Notes: generated by a model from the letters alone, not told the origin. Counted from the first letter of the stretch, positions 9,518-19,081 are shown. The stretch is 64,000 nucleotides of DNA from JAVBSX01 sp051660685 (GCA_051660685.1 JBOFQB010000113.1:56549-120548), one strand, 5' to 3'. A program made the numbers and translations.

Positions 9518-10066
9518 ATGTCGAGAGTAGGGAAAAAACCGATCACCGTTCCTAAGGGAGTTAAGGTATCCATTCAACCGCGTTTGCTTTTGATTGAAGG
9601 ACCCCTTGGTAAATTGCAGCAGGAATACTCAGATGAGGTAGAAGTCCTTTTTGATGAGTCTGCCGGTTCCTTGCAGGTCAATAACATTGCCGGAACACGT
9701 TCTGCTAATGCAAAACATGGTTTGTATCGTTCCTTGTTCAGCAACATGGTGCAAGGTGTAACAGCCGGTTATGAAAAGAAGTTGGATATTTTTGGAACCG
9801 GTTATCTTTTTGCTCTTGCCGGGACTATATTGCAGGTTCGGGCCGGTTTTGCCAATGAAATTCATTTGAAAATTCCGGCTGGACTGGATGTTAAGTGTCC
9901 TGACCAACAGCATGTTCAGATTAAGGGTATTGACAAACAGTTGGTTGGGCAGTTTGCAGCTAATGTGCGTGCTGTTCGACCGGCAGAACCGTATCTTGGT
10001 AAAGGAATTAAATACGAGGGTGAAGTCATTCTTCGTAAGGAAAGTAAAGCGGCTGCAAAGAAATAG
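9518..10066 (+). CDS. rplF: 50S ribosomal protein L6
   Basis: L6 (182 residues) lies near the factor-binding site of 50S. MSRVGKKPITVPKGVKV begins it, and the second half has the conserved IKGIDKQLVGQFAANVRAVRPAEPYLGKGIKY. Length is normal. The following 134-base gap has a small GTGTCC/GGACAC inverted repeat at about 10154-10173 of unknown meaning. Confidence 0.96.
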   Translation: MSRVGKKPITVPKGVKVSIQPRLLLIEGPLGKLQQEYSDEVEVLFDESAGSLQVNNIAGTRSANAKHGLYRSLFSNMVQGVTAGYEKKLDIFGTGYLFALAGTILQVRAGFANEIHLKIPAGLDVKCPDQQHVQIKGIDKQLVGQFAANVRAVRPAEPYLGKGIKYEGEVILRKESKAAAKK

Positions 10067-10200
10067 TCCTTTTCTATGTGGTTTCGGTTTAAGTCCGTAG
10101 TAAGTGCGTGTTGGTGTCAATGTTGAAAGTGTAAGTATCCTGACAAATCATAAGTGTCCAATAAGAGTGGACACATAAGTAGAATCATTCGAGTTGTTCC

Positions 10201-10713
10201 GTGAAAAAGTTCAAGAGATTAAATTTACGAAGAAAACGTCGTGCTTTTCGTGTTGCTAATGCCGTTAAACGTTATTCGACCCGACCACGACTCTGTGTGT
10301 TTCGTAGTAATAAGCATATTTTTGCTCAAATTATTGATGATAATGAGGGCAAAACATTGGTTTCTGCGGGGACCAATGATAAAGATTTGAGGTCCGAGGT
10401 CAGTGCGGGCGGAAATTGTGAAGCGGCTGCAAAAATTGGCGAAATCATTGCCAAAAAAGCATTAGCAGCTGGAATTCAGCAGGTTGCGTTTGATCGACAT
10501 GGTTACCTTTATCATGGTCGTATTCGGAGTTTGGCGGATGCAGCCCGAAATAACGGGCTTGATATTGGTCCCGGCTCTGACCGTTTTACCGAGGAAGAAT
10601 TAGCCGAAAGAGCTAAAAAGAAGGGAACATCTAGTGGTACAACAAAAAAGAAGGACGTCAATGCCCAAGTGAAGAAGGGGGGCGGTCAAAGCCGTGCTCC
10701 GAAAAAGAAGTAG
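10201..10713 (+). CDS. rplR: 50S ribosomal protein L18 with long basic C-terminal tail
   Basis: L18 binds 5S rRNA with L5. The fold ends in the usual [21 protein letters not shown] at about residue 122, but the protein continues to 170 residues with a Lys/Gly/Ser-rich tail ([14 protein letters not shown] to RAPKKK). Typical L18 proteins stop near residue 120. The start codon is GTG at 10201. The tail is low complexity and probably disordered; a role in rRNA binding is only inference. Confidence 0.95.
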   Translation: MKKFKRLNLRRKRRAFRVANAVKRYSTRPRLCVFRSNKHIFAQIIDDNEGKTLVSAGTNDKDLRSEVSAGGNCEAAAKIGEIIAKKALAAGIQQVAFDRHGYLYHGRIRSLADAARNNGLDIGPGSDRFTEEELAERAKKKGTSSGTTKKKDVNAQVKKGGGQSRAPKKK

Positions 10714-10776
10714 GACATTGTTTTTTCGTACAGACCGCGACGGAGCCGATTCGTCGTCAGCAATTATTAGAGAGAT

Positions 10777-11262
10777 ATGAGCGAAACATCTACACGAGGA
10801 GACTTAATCGACAAAGTGGTGAAAATTCGTCGATGTGCGGCCGTTGTTAAAGGAGGTCGCCGATTCAGTTTTTCCGCTTTGGTCGTTGTTGGCGACGGAA
10901 ATGGTAAGGTTGCTTGGGGATACGGAAAAGCCAATGAAGTTCCTCCCGCCGTTGATAAAGCGGTTAAGGACGGGTCAAGAAAAATGATTCCGATTCAGTT
11001 GGAAGGGACAACCATTCCGCATGAAGTGCGCGGACATTTTGGTGCAGCCCGGGTTATTCTAGTTCCGGCAGGTCCGGGAACCGGGGTGATTGCAGGAGCA
11101 GCAGTCCGAGCCGTTTGCGAAGCATGTGGAATCCATGATATTTTGACAAAAAGTTATGGAACGGCCAATCCGACGAATGTTGTTAAAGCGACGATTGACG
11201 CTTTGATGCAGTTACGATCCAAGAGTGAAATAGAGCGTTTGCGTGGAGTTGCGTTGTCATGA
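10777..11262 (+). CDS. rpsE: 30S ribosomal protein S5
   Basis: S5 (161 residues) is at the mRNA entry channel and affects fidelity. [39 protein letters not shown] and [19 protein letters not shown] are diagnostic. Its stop overlaps the rplO start by four bases (ATGA), so rpmD (L30), normally between S5 and L15, is absent here. Confidence 0.97.
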   Translation: MSETSTRGDLIDKVVKIRRCAAVVKGGRRFSFSALVVVGDGNGKVAWGYGKANEVPPAVDKAVKDGSRKMIPIQLEGTTIPHEVRGHFGAARVILVPAGPGTGVIAGAAVRAVCEACGIHDILTKSYGTANPTNVVKATIDALMQLRSKSEIERLRGVALS

Positions 11263-11756
11263 AATTAAATGAAGTTAATTCCGGTGTTCAAAAACATTCG
11301 CCGATCAAGCGTCTTGGTCGGGGAACAGGAAGTGGTTTGGGAAAAACGGCGGGTCGCGGACATAAAGGTCAAGGTTCCCGGGCTGGTTTTTCAATGCCTG
11401 CTTATTTTGAAGGAGGGCAAATGCCGCTTGCCCGACGAATTCCAAAACGCGGGTTCCATAATCGCTTTGCTGATAACGTTGCGGCGATCAATGTAGGCGA
11501 TCTCGATCTGCTGTTTGAGAATGGAGATACCATCTCCCCCCAAATTTTGGTTGAAGAGGGAATCATCAAAGTGGTTTTCGATCAGATTAAAATTTTGGGA
11601 GATGGTGAGTTGACCAAATCGTTGACTGTCATGTCTCATAAGTTTTCGGCGACCGCGAAGAGTAAGATTGAAGCAGCGGGCGGAAAAATTGTTGAACTGC
11701 CTGGTCCGAAACCGGTTGTCAAGAACAAGATGAAGCCGAAAAAGGCAAAAGTGTAG
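11259..11756 (+). CDS. rplO: 50S ribosomal protein L15
   Basis: L15 (165 residues) is a late-assembling 50S protein. [25 protein letters not shown] and [19 protein letters not shown] are diagnostic. The C-terminus has a Lys/Pro-rich extension ([14 protein letters not shown]). It overlaps rpsE by four bases. A terminator-like hairpin follows the stop codon. Confidence 0.96.
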   Translation: MKLNEVNSGVQKHSPIKRLGRGTGSGLGKTAGRGHKGQGSRAGFSMPAYFEGGQMPLARRIPKRGFHNRFADNVAAINVGDLDLLFENGDTISPQILVEEGIIKVVFDQIKILGDGELTKSLTVMSHKFSATAKSKIEAAGGKIVELPGPKPVVKNKMKPKKAKV

Positions 11757-11771
11757 GACGAACATTCAGGA

Positions 11772-11848
11772 GTTGGACGACGGGAAATAGGAGAAGGAAG
11801 CAGAGTCATTCTATTCCGGTTCCGTTTTCCTTTCGTCCGACTTTTTTT
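11772..11848 (+). terminator. possible intrinsic terminator or attenuator after rplO
   Basis: GTTGGACGA at 11772-11780 pairs with TCGTCCGAC at 11833-11841, and a run of seven T follows at 11842-11848. The enclosed segment is about 52 bases and contains further GGAA/TTCC pairing, so the loop is long for a classic terminator. If active it would separate the ribosomal genes from secY-adk-map, at least partly. Confidence 0.4.
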
Positions 11849-11923
11849 GTAGGGTTCTCTCACGCTTGATTTAGTGTAGCATCGTCATTTTGGAATTAGT
11901 CTCACATAAGGAATGAACCGGGT

Positions 11924-13288
11924 ATGTTTTCCAAACTTCGAGTCATATTTTCCATTCCCGAGTTAAGGCAGAAGATTTTGCTGACGCTTGGACTTTTGGC
12001 CGTTTACCGTATAGGATGGTGGATTCCGCTCCCGATTGTCGATAAGGACAAATTGGCTGCGTTTTGGGCGTCGCAGGACTTGGGGGGAGTGTTGAATTAT
12101 GTTTCCATGTTTAGCGGGACGAATCTGAACAATATAACGATCTTTGGTCTTGGAATCATGCCGTATATTTCGGCGTCGATTATCTTTCAGCTTCTTGCAA
12201 CGGTTTGGGAACCGCTTGCGAAGTTGCAGAAAGAAGGGGAGAGTGGGCGCAAAAAGATCAATGAGTATACGCGATATGCAACCGTTGCCGTTTGTATCAT
12301 CCAAAGTGTTAGTTATGTTTTGTTGGTTCGGCAATTCAACTGTGTTAATCCGAACATTTTAACGAATCCGTCCGACACAACGATTCCGTTTATATGGGTG
12401 TTTACCTCGGTTCTCATTATGACAGCCGGGACCTGCTTTTTGATGTGGTTGGGGGAACAGATTGACGAATATGGGATCGGTAATGGAATCAGTATGCTGA
12501 TTATGGCGGGTATTATTGCCAATGTGCCGAATGCTTTGATTGATTTGGGCAAAAGTATTTTTCGGGGAGGGGATGTTACACTCGGAGGAAGCGCGTCCCA
12601 GCTTGGTATTGAGGTGTTGATCGTCCTTGCCGGATTGTTTATTGCGGTTGTTGTTGGGGTCATTTTTATGACACGAGGACAGCGCCGGATTCCAATGCAG
12701 AGTGCGAAACATGTTCGGGGACGACGGGTTTTTGGCGGAAATCGACAGTATCTCCCGCTCAAGGTCAATCAAGCAGGCGTTATGCCGATTATTTTTGCAA
12801 GCAGCCTTTTGATGTTCCCGTTGTTCATTTTCCAGTATTTGGGCCGGGCAACAGGTTGGACTTGGATTGAATCAGCAGGGGATATGTTTCGACGAGGTGA
12901 AAATTTCGTGTACATTCTCTGCTATGTTGCCTTGATTTTCTTCTTCTGCTATTTTTGGACAGCGGTCACGTTTAATCCGAAAGATATGGCGGATAATTTG
13001 AAGAATTATGGGAATTTTATTCCGGGATACCGACCGGGTAAGCGGACTTCGGAGTATCTGGAAAAGGTGATGATCCGTATAACCTACGTTGGTGCTGCGT
13101 TTTTGTCACTTATTGCAATTCTTCCGACTTTGATTTCCAACGAAATGGGGGTTTCCTACGTTGTTGCGGGTTTTTTCGGAGGAACCAGCTTGCTGATCGC
13201 GGTTAGTGTTATCATTGACCTCATTGATAAGATTGACAGTCACTTGATTATGCGGAATTATAAAGGGTTGTTGAACAAGGAAAAATAG
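11924..13288 (+). CDS. secY: preprotein translocase subunit SecY
   Basis: SecY (454 residues) is the channel of the Sec translocon with ten membrane segments. FGLGIMPYISASIIFQLL (plug/TM2 region), the cytoplasmic loop RRIPMQSAKHVRGRR, and KVNQAGVMPIIFASSLLMFP are diagnostic. It is followed after two bases by adk, the usual secY-adk-map order. Confidence 0.97.
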   Translation: MFSKLRVIFSIPELRQKILLTLGLLAVYRIGWWIPLPIVDKDKLAAFWASQDLGGVLNYVSMFSGTNLNNITIFGLGIMPYISASIIFQLLATVWEPLAKLQKEGESGRKKINEYTRYATVAVCIIQSVSYVLLVRQFNCVNPNILTNPSDTTIPFIWVFTSVLIMTAGTCFLMWLGEQIDEYGIGNGISMLIMAGIIANVPNALIDLGKSIFRGGDVTLGGSASQLGIEVLIVLAGLFIAVVVGVIFMTRGQRRIPMQSAKHVRGRRVFGGNRQYLPLKVNQAGVMPIIFASSLLMFPLFIFQYLGRATGWTWIESAGDMFRRGENFVYILCYVALIFFFCYFWTAVTFNPKDMADNLKNYGNFIPGYRPGKRTSEYLEKVMIRITYVGAAFLSLIAILPTLISNEMGVSYVVAGFFGGTSLLIAVSVIIDLIDKIDSHLIMRNYKGLLNKEK

Positions 13289-13290
13289 CA

Positions 13291-13851
13291 ATGAAAATGG
13301 TTTTTATTGGTCCCCCAGGTGCCGGTAAAGGGACACAAGCAGAAGGAATTATCAAGCGTTATGCGATTGCACATCTCTCAACAGGAGATATGCTCCGTGC
13401 AGCACGAGATGCCAAAACCGAGATTGGCGTTCAAGCAGAAAAATATATGTCGTCCGGCCAATTGGTCCCCGATTCGGTCGTGATTGGAATCATTGCTGAT
13501 CGTTTGAAGCAGGATGATTGTAAAGTTGGTTTCCTTTTGGACGGGTTTCCCCGGACGATTGCACAAGCCGAGTCGCTTGACCAGATGCTTGCTGAAGAAG
13601 GAACGCCAATTGACGTTGTTCTTGAGTTGAAAGTTCCCGAAGAGGAACTGTTTCGACGTTTGGCGTCGCGGGCAAGAGCCGATGATACACCCGATGCAAT
13701 TCGTCAACGTTTGGTCTCGTATGCGAATCAGACAATGCCGCTTTTGGACTATTACGGCAAAAAAGGTTTGCTCCAGTCGATTGACGGATTAGGGACTGTT
13801 GAAGAAATATTCGCCCGCGTTGTTGGTGTTTTGGACCCCTACAAAGTATAG
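13291..13851 (+). CDS. adk: adenylate kinase, short form
   Basis: Adk interconverts ATP, ADP and AMP. The P-loop GPPGAGKGTQ is at residues 7-16, the AMP-site STGDMLRAA follows, and GFLLDGFPRTIAQAESLD is diagnostic. At 186 residues it lacks the long LID/zinc insertion: after FRRLASRARADDTPDAIRQRL the usual extra 30 residues are absent. Such short forms are known in several phyla. The start is two bases after secY. Confidence 0.96.
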   Translation: MKMVFIGPPGAGKGTQAEGIIKRYAIAHLSTGDMLRAARDAKTEIGVQAEKYMSSGQLVPDSVVIGIIADRLKQDDCKVGFLLDGFPRTIAQAESLDQMLAEEGTPIDVVLELKVPEEELFRRLASRARADDTPDAIRQRLVSYANQTMPLLDYYGKKGLLQSIDGLGTVEEIFARVVGVLDPYKV

Positions 13852-13904
13852 AGCAGCCGGGGATTGCTGTATGTTTAGAAAAACCGCTCTAACGAGAGAG
13901 AGTC

Positions 13905-14771
13905 GTGAATTCGGAACGAGAGAGAGGAAACCGGCAACGGGAACAGGTTATTACACTTCGTTCGGAACGTGAGATTTTGAAGATGCGCCGAGCGGGTCTT
14001 GCCGTTTGGCACGCACACCAAATTGCGGCATCATACTGTCAACCCGGCATAACGACGGGGGAAATTGACGCTGTTGTCGAGCGGTTTTTTGACGATTTAG
14101 GGGCCGTTTCCCTGTTTAAGGGATTTCCCGGAGCAGGTGCCGTTGATTATCCGGCTGTTACCTGTATTTCCGTCAACGAGGAGGTCGTTCATGGAATTCC
14201 CGGAAAACGGGTTTTGCAGGTCGGTGATATTGTTGGGATTGATACGGGTTGCCGTATCGACGGTTGGTGTGGAGATGCAGCTCTTACACACCCCGTTGGA
14301 CCGATCAGTGAACTGTTTCAACGGTTGCTTGATGTGACCTCGACGACCTTGAATGTTGCGATTGAGCAACTCGGAAAAAAACAGCGTTGGAGTGAAGTTG
14401 CTCGGGAAATGGAAAAATATGTGCGTTCATCCGGTTTCTCCGTCATTGAAACACTCGTCGGACATGGAATCGGGCGCGAGATGCACGAACATCCCCAAGT
14501 GCCAAATTACGTCTGTTCTGAATTCGTTAAGTCGGGTGATTTCGAAATTCGGCCCGGTTTGGTCATTGCAGTCGAACCTATGGTCAATATAGGTTCAAAG
14601 CGCGTTCGTTTAGGACGCGACCGTTGGACGATTTCGACCATTGATCGTAAGGGGAGTGCTCATTTTGAACACACAATTGCGATTTTGGAGTCGGGACCGT
14701 TCGTTTTGACAGGACCACCTCGGAGTGAGGAGGAACGGATTGACATTTCGGCCTATCTGAGGAAGGTTTAG
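13905..14771 (+). CDS. map: type I methionine aminopeptidase
   Basis: MetAP removes the initiator methionine from nascent proteins. The five metal ligands are all visible: Asp113 (GIDTG), Asp124 (GDAALTHP), His187 (VGHGIGREMHE), Glu224 (AVEPMV) and Glu255 (HFEHTIAI). The GTG at 13905 gives 288 residues with a charged N-terminal extension of about 17 residues. It is the last gene of the secY-adk-map group; no infA follows. Confidence 0.96.
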   Translation: MNSERERGNRQREQVITLRSEREILKMRRAGLAVWHAHQIAASYCQPGITTGEIDAVVERFFDDLGAVSLFKGFPGAGAVDYPAVTCISVNEEVVHGIPGKRVLQVGDIVGIDTGCRIDGWCGDAALTHPVGPISELFQRLLDVTSTTLNVAIEQLGKKQRWSEVAREMEKYVRSSGFSVIETLVGHGIGREMHEHPQVPNYVCSEFVKSGDFEIRPGLVIAVEPMVNIGSKRVRLGRDRWTISTIDRKGSAHFEHTIAILESGPFVLTGPPRSEEERIDISAYLRKV

Positions 14772-14846
14772 GGCAGACAGAATAAGTTTTTTTGCCAATT
14801 TGGGCTGAATATTTGGGGAATTGGCCTAAATATCCTGACCCCGGCC

Positions 14847-14874
14847 TTGTAAGTTTGCTTGAACGATTTATAAT
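14847..14874 (+). promoter_or_regulatory. sigma-70-type promoter candidate for the rpmJ-rplQ group
   Basis: TTGTAA at 14847-14852, a 16-base spacer and a perfect TATAAT at 14869-14874 precede rpmJ by about 70 bases. This would make the alpha-operon genes a separate transcription unit from secY-adk-map. Confidence 0.6.
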
Positions 14875-14942
14875 CTGGCCCTTACCATTTTAGTTTGGAT
14901 CGTCTATCGAGTTTAGTTTAGATCATATATTTGAGGTGTACT

Positions 14943-15056
14943 ATGAAAGTTCGAGCGAGTGTAAAACGCATTTGCGAAAATTGCAAGGTCGTCAAGCGTC
15001 AGGGACGTGTTTATGTGATCTGCATTAACCCGCGTCATAAACAACGACAAGGGTAG
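14943..15056 (+). CDS. rpmJ: 50S ribosomal protein L36, zinc-binding type
   Basis: L36 is the smallest 50S protein. The 37-residue reading starts [14 protein letters not shown] and has the zinc ligands Cys11, Cys14, Cys27 and His32 (NPRHKQRQG end). It precedes rpsM as in most bacteria. The ATG at 14943 is four bases after a GAGGTG motif, a plausible ribosome binding site. Confidence 0.96.
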   Translation: MKVRASVKRICENCKVVKRQGRVYVICINPRHKQRQG

Positions 15057-15155
15057 TTTACCGACAGAGATAATAAACGACGGGGTAATTGTTGTTTACC
15101 GTCAACAGATACATTGTCAATCGAAACATTCAGTGATAACGGAGAATAAGAGAGA

Positions 15156-15539
15156 ATGCCGCGTCTTTTAGGTGTTGATATTCCGAATAACCGACCGATT
15201 GTAATTTCGCTGACCTATCTCTATGGAGTTGGTCCACACATTTCGCGGGAACTTTGCCGCAAAGCGGGTATCGAATTGATGACCCGGGCCAAAGATTTGC
15301 GGGAAGATGAGCTCGCACGTCTCGCAGGTCTTTTGGACAATGATTACACCGTTGAAGGACAGTTGCGGCGTCAGGTGAATGGAGACATCGCCCGGTTGCG
15401 TGAAATTGGCTGTTATCGTGGTCTTCGACATCGTAAAGGTTTGCCCGTTCGCGGTCAACGAACCCGAACCAATGCGAGAACACGCAAAGGTCCTAAAAAG
15501 ACGGTTGCCGGGAAAAAAGGGGTCAAAGATTTGCGTTAA
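15156..15539 (+). CDS. rpsM: 30S ribosomal protein S13
   Basis: S13 (127 residues) in the 30S head forms the B1 bridges. PRLLGVDIPNNRPIVISLTYLYGVG and the tail RGQRTRTNARTRKGPKKTVAGKK are diagnostic. The 100-base leader after rpmJ contains an imperfect inverted repeat (GACGGGGTAA with TTTACCGTC), the place where S4 binds its own operon in E. coli; no claim of homology is made. Confidence 0.97.
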   Translation: MPRLLGVDIPNNRPIVISLTYLYGVGPHISRELCRKAGIELMTRAKDLREDELARLAGLLDNDYTVEGQLRRQVNGDIARLREIGCYRGLRHRKGLPVRGQRTRTNARTRKGPKKTVAGKKGVKDLR

Positions 15540-15634
15540 TGCCGTTTTTCCGATCCGATTGGGTCGGTCGGCTCTGATTGTTCGTCTATCCAATTCACAA
15601 ACGTTCACATTTTTGCAGCGGAGATACAAGAAAA

Positions 15635-16018
15635 GTGGCGAAAGCAGTCAAGAAGAAAAAAATACGACGAAGCGTTGCTTCAGGAATTGCTCATATCAAA
15701 GCAACCTTTAACAACACGACGGTTACGATCACCGACGTGAAAGGAGATACGCTTTGTTGGGCGACATCCGGGACGAGCGGATTCAAGGGGAGTCGTAAAA
15801 GCACTCCGTTTGCAGGTCAATCAGCAGCGCAGCAAGCGGCGGAAAAAGCCCTTAAGTTTGGTATGAAAGATGTCGAGGTGAAGGTCAAGGGTCCGGGAAG
15901 TGGTCGTGAAAATGCAATCACGGCACTTCAACAAGCGGGTCTTGCGATCAAGTCCATAGAAGATGTGACCCCCTTGCCGCATAACGGATGTCGGCCCTGC
16001 AAACGTCGTCGCGTCTAA
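15635..16018 (+). CDS. rpsK: 30S ribosomal protein S11
   Basis: S11 (127 residues) lies at the 30S platform. [39 protein letters not shown] and [13 protein letters not shown] are diagnostic. I chose GTG 15635 (reading [12 protein letters not shown]), preceded by GGAG; starts further upstream would add residues unlike any S11. Confidence 0.96.
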   Translation: MAKAVKKKKIRRSVASGIAHIKATFNNTTVTITDVKGDTLCWATSGTSGFKGSRKSTPFAGQSAAQQAAEKALKFGMKDVEVKVKGPGSGRENAITALQQAGLAIKSIEDVTPLPHNGCRPCKRRRV

Positions 16019-16074
16019 ACTTGGAGTCGAGTAATTGAGGAACCCATTTAACATAACGTCAAAATAGCATAGAT

Positions 16075-16704
16075 ATGGCTCGGAATACTGGACCTGTTTG
16101 TAGAAAATGTCGTCGAGAAGGCGTCAAATTGTTTTTGAAAGGTACGCGTTGTGATACTGAAAAGTGTGCGTTTTCACGACGTCAGACACCCCCGGGAATG
16201 CACGGAATGAAACGGGGTAAGTTGACCGATTACGGCGTTCATCTTCGAGAGAAGCAGAAAGTCAAGACTCATTATGGAGTTCTTGAGAAGCAGTTTCGGA
16301 AGTATTTCGGTATGGCGGAACGAATGAAGGGCAATACCGGCAAAATTCTGATGAGTCTCTTGGAACGCCGCTTGGATAACATTGTTTATCGACTCGGTTT
16401 TGGAATATCTCGAAGTCAGTCCCGACAGTGGATTGCACATGGACATATTCTTTTGAATGGACAACGAGTTGATGTTCCGAGTTGTTTGGTTCGCGTTGGT
16501 GATTCGATTACGGTGAAGAACAAGAAGAGCAGTCTTGAAGCGATTAAAGGTGCTCTTGTTGAGTTCGGTAATCGTGACGTTCCCGAGTTTTTGGTTCGAT
16601 CCGATGAAGCGATTCCGAAAGGTTACGTTTTGCGGCTCCCCTCAAGTGAAGACGTTTCTCTCCCAGTTGAACCGGCCTTGATTGTCGAGCTTTGTTCGAA
16701 GTAA
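16075..16704 (+). CDS. rpsD: 30S ribosomal protein S4, zinc-binding type
   Basis: S4 (209 residues) nucleates 30S assembly and, in some bacteria, represses the alpha operon. The N-terminus has four cysteines (CRKC, then CDTEKC) forming the zinc site of the C+ type. The S4 RNA-binding domain follows at about residue 98 (LERRLDNIVYRLGFGISRSQSRQWIAHGHILLNG). Confidence 0.97.
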   Translation: MARNTGPVCRKCRREGVKLFLKGTRCDTEKCAFSRRQTPPGMHGMKRGKLTDYGVHLREKQKVKTHYGVLEKQFRKYFGMAERMKGNTGKILMSLLERRLDNIVYRLGFGISRSQSRQWIAHGHILLNGQRVDVPSCLVRVGDSITVKNKKSSLEAIKGALVEFGNRDVPEFLVRSDEAIPKGYVLRLPSSEDVSLPVEPALIVELCSK

Positions 16705-16775
16705 GGTTGATTGTGACTTTGTACCGTTTTAAGTAGCGTCTATTTCCCTAATTTTGTCTTCTCTTGGAGGTCGAT

Positions 16776-17798
16776 ATGCGAATTCGTTGGCGAGGTTTAG
16801 AGCTCCCCAGCAAGGTCATTTGTGACAGTGAAACGCTTACGCCCGAATATGGTAAGTTTGTTGCGGAACCGTTTGAACGCGGTTTTGGTACGTCGGTTGG
16901 AAACAGTCTCCGTCGTATTCTACTTTCCAGTCTTGAAGGGAGCGCGGTAACGCGAATGAGACTGAAAGGGGCATTGCATGAGTTCACATCCTTGCGCGGT
17001 GTCCTCGAAGACGTGACGGAAATTGTTCTTAACGTCAAGTCGCTTGTCATTAAGTCACATGATGAAAAACCGCGAGTGTTGCGGATTGAAAAAAGTACAG
17101 CGGGTCCGGTTACAGCAGCTGACATTAAAGGGGATAGTGCGGTTGATATTATCAATCCGAACCATTTGATCGCAACATTGACGGATAATGTTCCCTTTGA
17201 AATGGAAATGGTTGTCGAAAATGGGCGCGGTTATGTTCCCGCAACCGAACAATTGCTGTATTTGCGAGATCGGAGTGATGAAGTCGGTTTTATTCCGCTT
17301 GACGCTTCGTTCAGTCCTGTTGTTCGTGTTCAGTATTCGATTGATGAAACCCGGGTTGGTCAGAAGACCAATTTTGATCGTTTGACGTTGCAGATATGGA
17401 CGGACGGTTCGATTGATCCGCAGTCCGCCCTTGTTGAAGCAGCGAAAATTATGCGCAAACACCTCAATCCGTTCGTTCAGTATGATCGGTTGGGGGAGCA
17501 GGTTTTTGCAAAAGCGAAAACAACCTCAGCTCCTGGAGTTGATCCTGCTTTTGAAGCCAAGTTGGCAATGACGCTCGCTGATCTCAACTTTTCCGTTCGG
17601 GCAATGAATTGTCTTGAAGCGGAGAATATAACGACAGTGCGCGATTTAGTTACGCGAACAGAAGATTCACTTTTAGAAGTTCGTAATTTTGGTGAGACGA
17701 CCTTGAATGAGGTCAAGGAAAAACTGAATGTGGTCGGATTGCGTCTTGGAATGAGAATACCGGGCGGTCCTCCCCTATCTGGAATTTTTGCCGGTTAA
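16776..17798 (+). CDS. rpoA: DNA-directed RNA polymerase subunit alpha
   Basis: RpoA (340 residues) dimerises to scaffold RNA polymerase. The N-terminal domain has [31 protein letters not shown]; the C-terminal domain (about 260-330) has [20 protein letters not shown] and [14 protein letters not shown], the UP-element/activator-binding part. ATG 16776 has GGAGG five bases upstream and is preferred over an in-frame TTG at 16764. Confidence 0.97.
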   Translation: MRIRWRGLELPSKVICDSETLTPEYGKFVAEPFERGFGTSVGNSLRRILLSSLEGSAVTRMRLKGALHEFTSLRGVLEDVTEIVLNVKSLVIKSHDEKPRVLRIEKSTAGPVTAADIKGDSAVDIINPNHLIATLTDNVPFEMEMVVENGRGYVPATEQLLYLRDRSDEVGFIPLDASFSPVVRVQYSIDETRVGQKTNFDRLTLQIWTDGSIDPQSALVEAAKIMRKHLNPFVQYDRLGEQVFAKAKTTSAPGVDPAFEAKLAMTLADLNFSVRAMNCLEAENITTVRDLVTRTEDSLLEVRNFGETTLNEVKEKLNVVGLRLGMRIPGGPPLSGIFAG

Positions 17799-17927
17799 GA
17801 GTAAGTGAATCCCATTGTGAGAATGTGAAATAGTGTCGGGTATTTTCTGAAGATACCTGAACACTGAAGAAGCGGTTAGTACAAATAAATAGACCTAAAG
17901 ATATAATTTGCGAGTGAGGCATTTGAG

Positions 17928-18509
17928 ATGCGACATAAGAGAATTGGGCGGAAATTAGGACGTAATCCGAATCATCAACGGGCCTTGTTGAAGAATTTGG
18001 TTATTTCGCTTTTGATGACAGAAAGTGAAGTGGATGAGCATGATGTCAAAGCGGGACTTGTGAAACCTCCCAAGTATCCTGGACGTATTGTGACGACAAT
18101 GCAAAAAGCGAAAGAAGTTCGTCCCCTTGTTGAAAAGTGTATCACACTTGGCAAAAAGGCGCAGAAACATCTTGAAGCGGCGAAAGTTCTTGAAGTGAAA
18201 GCGGACCGGGGGTCCAAAAGTTGGCGGGAATGGAGAGAGAGCGAGAAATGGCAGGAATGGAATCGCGTGATTGCACCTGCTCTTGCTTATCGTCGTCGTG
18301 CTTTGCAGTTGATCGGTTCCAAAGAAGCGGTTGCTATTTTGTTTGACAAAGTTGCCCCGCGATTTATGGAGCGAAATGGAGGTTATACGCGGATTCTTCG
18401 CTTAGCGAAACCGCGATTGGGTGATGCAGGAACCCGGGTTGTTTTTGAATTTGTTGGTCGTTTTGATCGTGTTAAGGCAACCTCGTTGATTCCGACCGTT
18501 GAATCGTAA
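17928..18509 (+). CDS. rplQ: 50S ribosomal protein L17 with internal insertion
   Basis: L17 normally has about 120 residues; this one has 193. The start MRHKRIGRKLGRNPNHQRAL and the late part YRRRALQLIGSKEAVAILFDKVAPRFMERNGGYTRIL are typical. Between them, at about residues 83-125, lies an extra charged helical segment rich in Trp/Glu/Lys (SKSWREWRESEKWQEW). I recall similar insertions in planctomycete L17, so it is probably a lineage trait. The stop TAA shares a base with the ATG of the next gene. Confidence 0.95.
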   Translation: MRHKRIGRKLGRNPNHQRALLKNLVISLLMTESEVDEHDVKAGLVKPPKYPGRIVTTMQKAKEVRPLVEKCITLGKKAQKHLEAAKVLEVKADRGSKSWREWRESEKWQEWNRVIAPALAYRRRALQLIGSKEAVAILFDKVAPRFMERNGGYTRILRLAKPRLGDAGTRVVFEFVGRFDRVKATSLIPTVES

Positions 18510-19081
18510 TGTCCCCGTTTGATTACACCCTCGCAGTCCGTCGAGTCTGCGAGGATATGTGTTTTCGATTGTCTGAGTTTCGGACAATTGATATGCAACG
18601 AGTTGCGGTCAGTTTTTCGCAGACACGGAACTGCACTTCTTTTGGGGTTTATGCTTGTGTAACCCCGCTTCGTTTTGCGGGGGGACAACGCACAAAGGTT
18701 GTCCGTCATCGTACTTGGTCAGTTCAACAGGTTTGTGATCGTCAGGGTCTTGAATACCTGTATCTTTTGTACATTTTTGCCCCTCGTTTTATCGATCTGC
18801 CCTTAAAGCAGAAATTGAGTACGATTGTGCATGAACTGTTTCATATTAGCCCGGAATTTAACGGGGATATTCGCCGTTTTCCCGGTCGTTGTTATGCACA
18901 CGGCTCTTCACGGAAAAAGTATGACACTCATGTTGCCCTGCTTTTGGAAAAATGGTTAGCACACAATCCCTCGCCGGAACTTTGGGATTTTTTGATGCTG
19001 AATTTTAAGGAGTTGAAAGAGCAGTATGGTGCAGTTCACGGTTTGAAAATACCCTCTCCCCAGTTGATACCGCTCGATTGA
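18509..19081 (+). CDS. putative HExxH metallopeptidase-like protein
   Basis: The 190-residue protein contains IVHELFHISPEFNGDIRRF with a zinc-binding HExxH at residues 108-112 and a conserved RCYAHGSSRKKYD that may hold the third ligand (His or Asp). It resembles the putative phage-type metallopeptidase domain seen in stand-alone bacterial proteins. It has no signal peptide, so is probably cytoplasmic. It begins at the last base of the rplQ stop (TAATG), so it is translated with the ribosomal cluster. Its substrate is unknown. Confidence 0.6.
   Translation: MSPFDYTLAVRRVCEDMCFRLSEFRTIDMQRVAVSFSQTRNCTSFGVYACVTPLRFAGGQRTKVVRHRTWSVQQVCDRQGLEYLYLLYIFAPRFIDLPLKQKLSTIVHELFHISPEFNGDIRRFPGRCYAHGSSRKKYDTHVALLLEKWLAHNPSPELWDFLMLNFKELKEQYGAVHGLKIPSPQLIPLD

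Noticed and set aside
15057..15155. S4-binding regulatory structure before rpsM
   Set aside because: There is an imperfect inverted repeat, but no similarity to a known S4 pseudoknot can be shown by eye.
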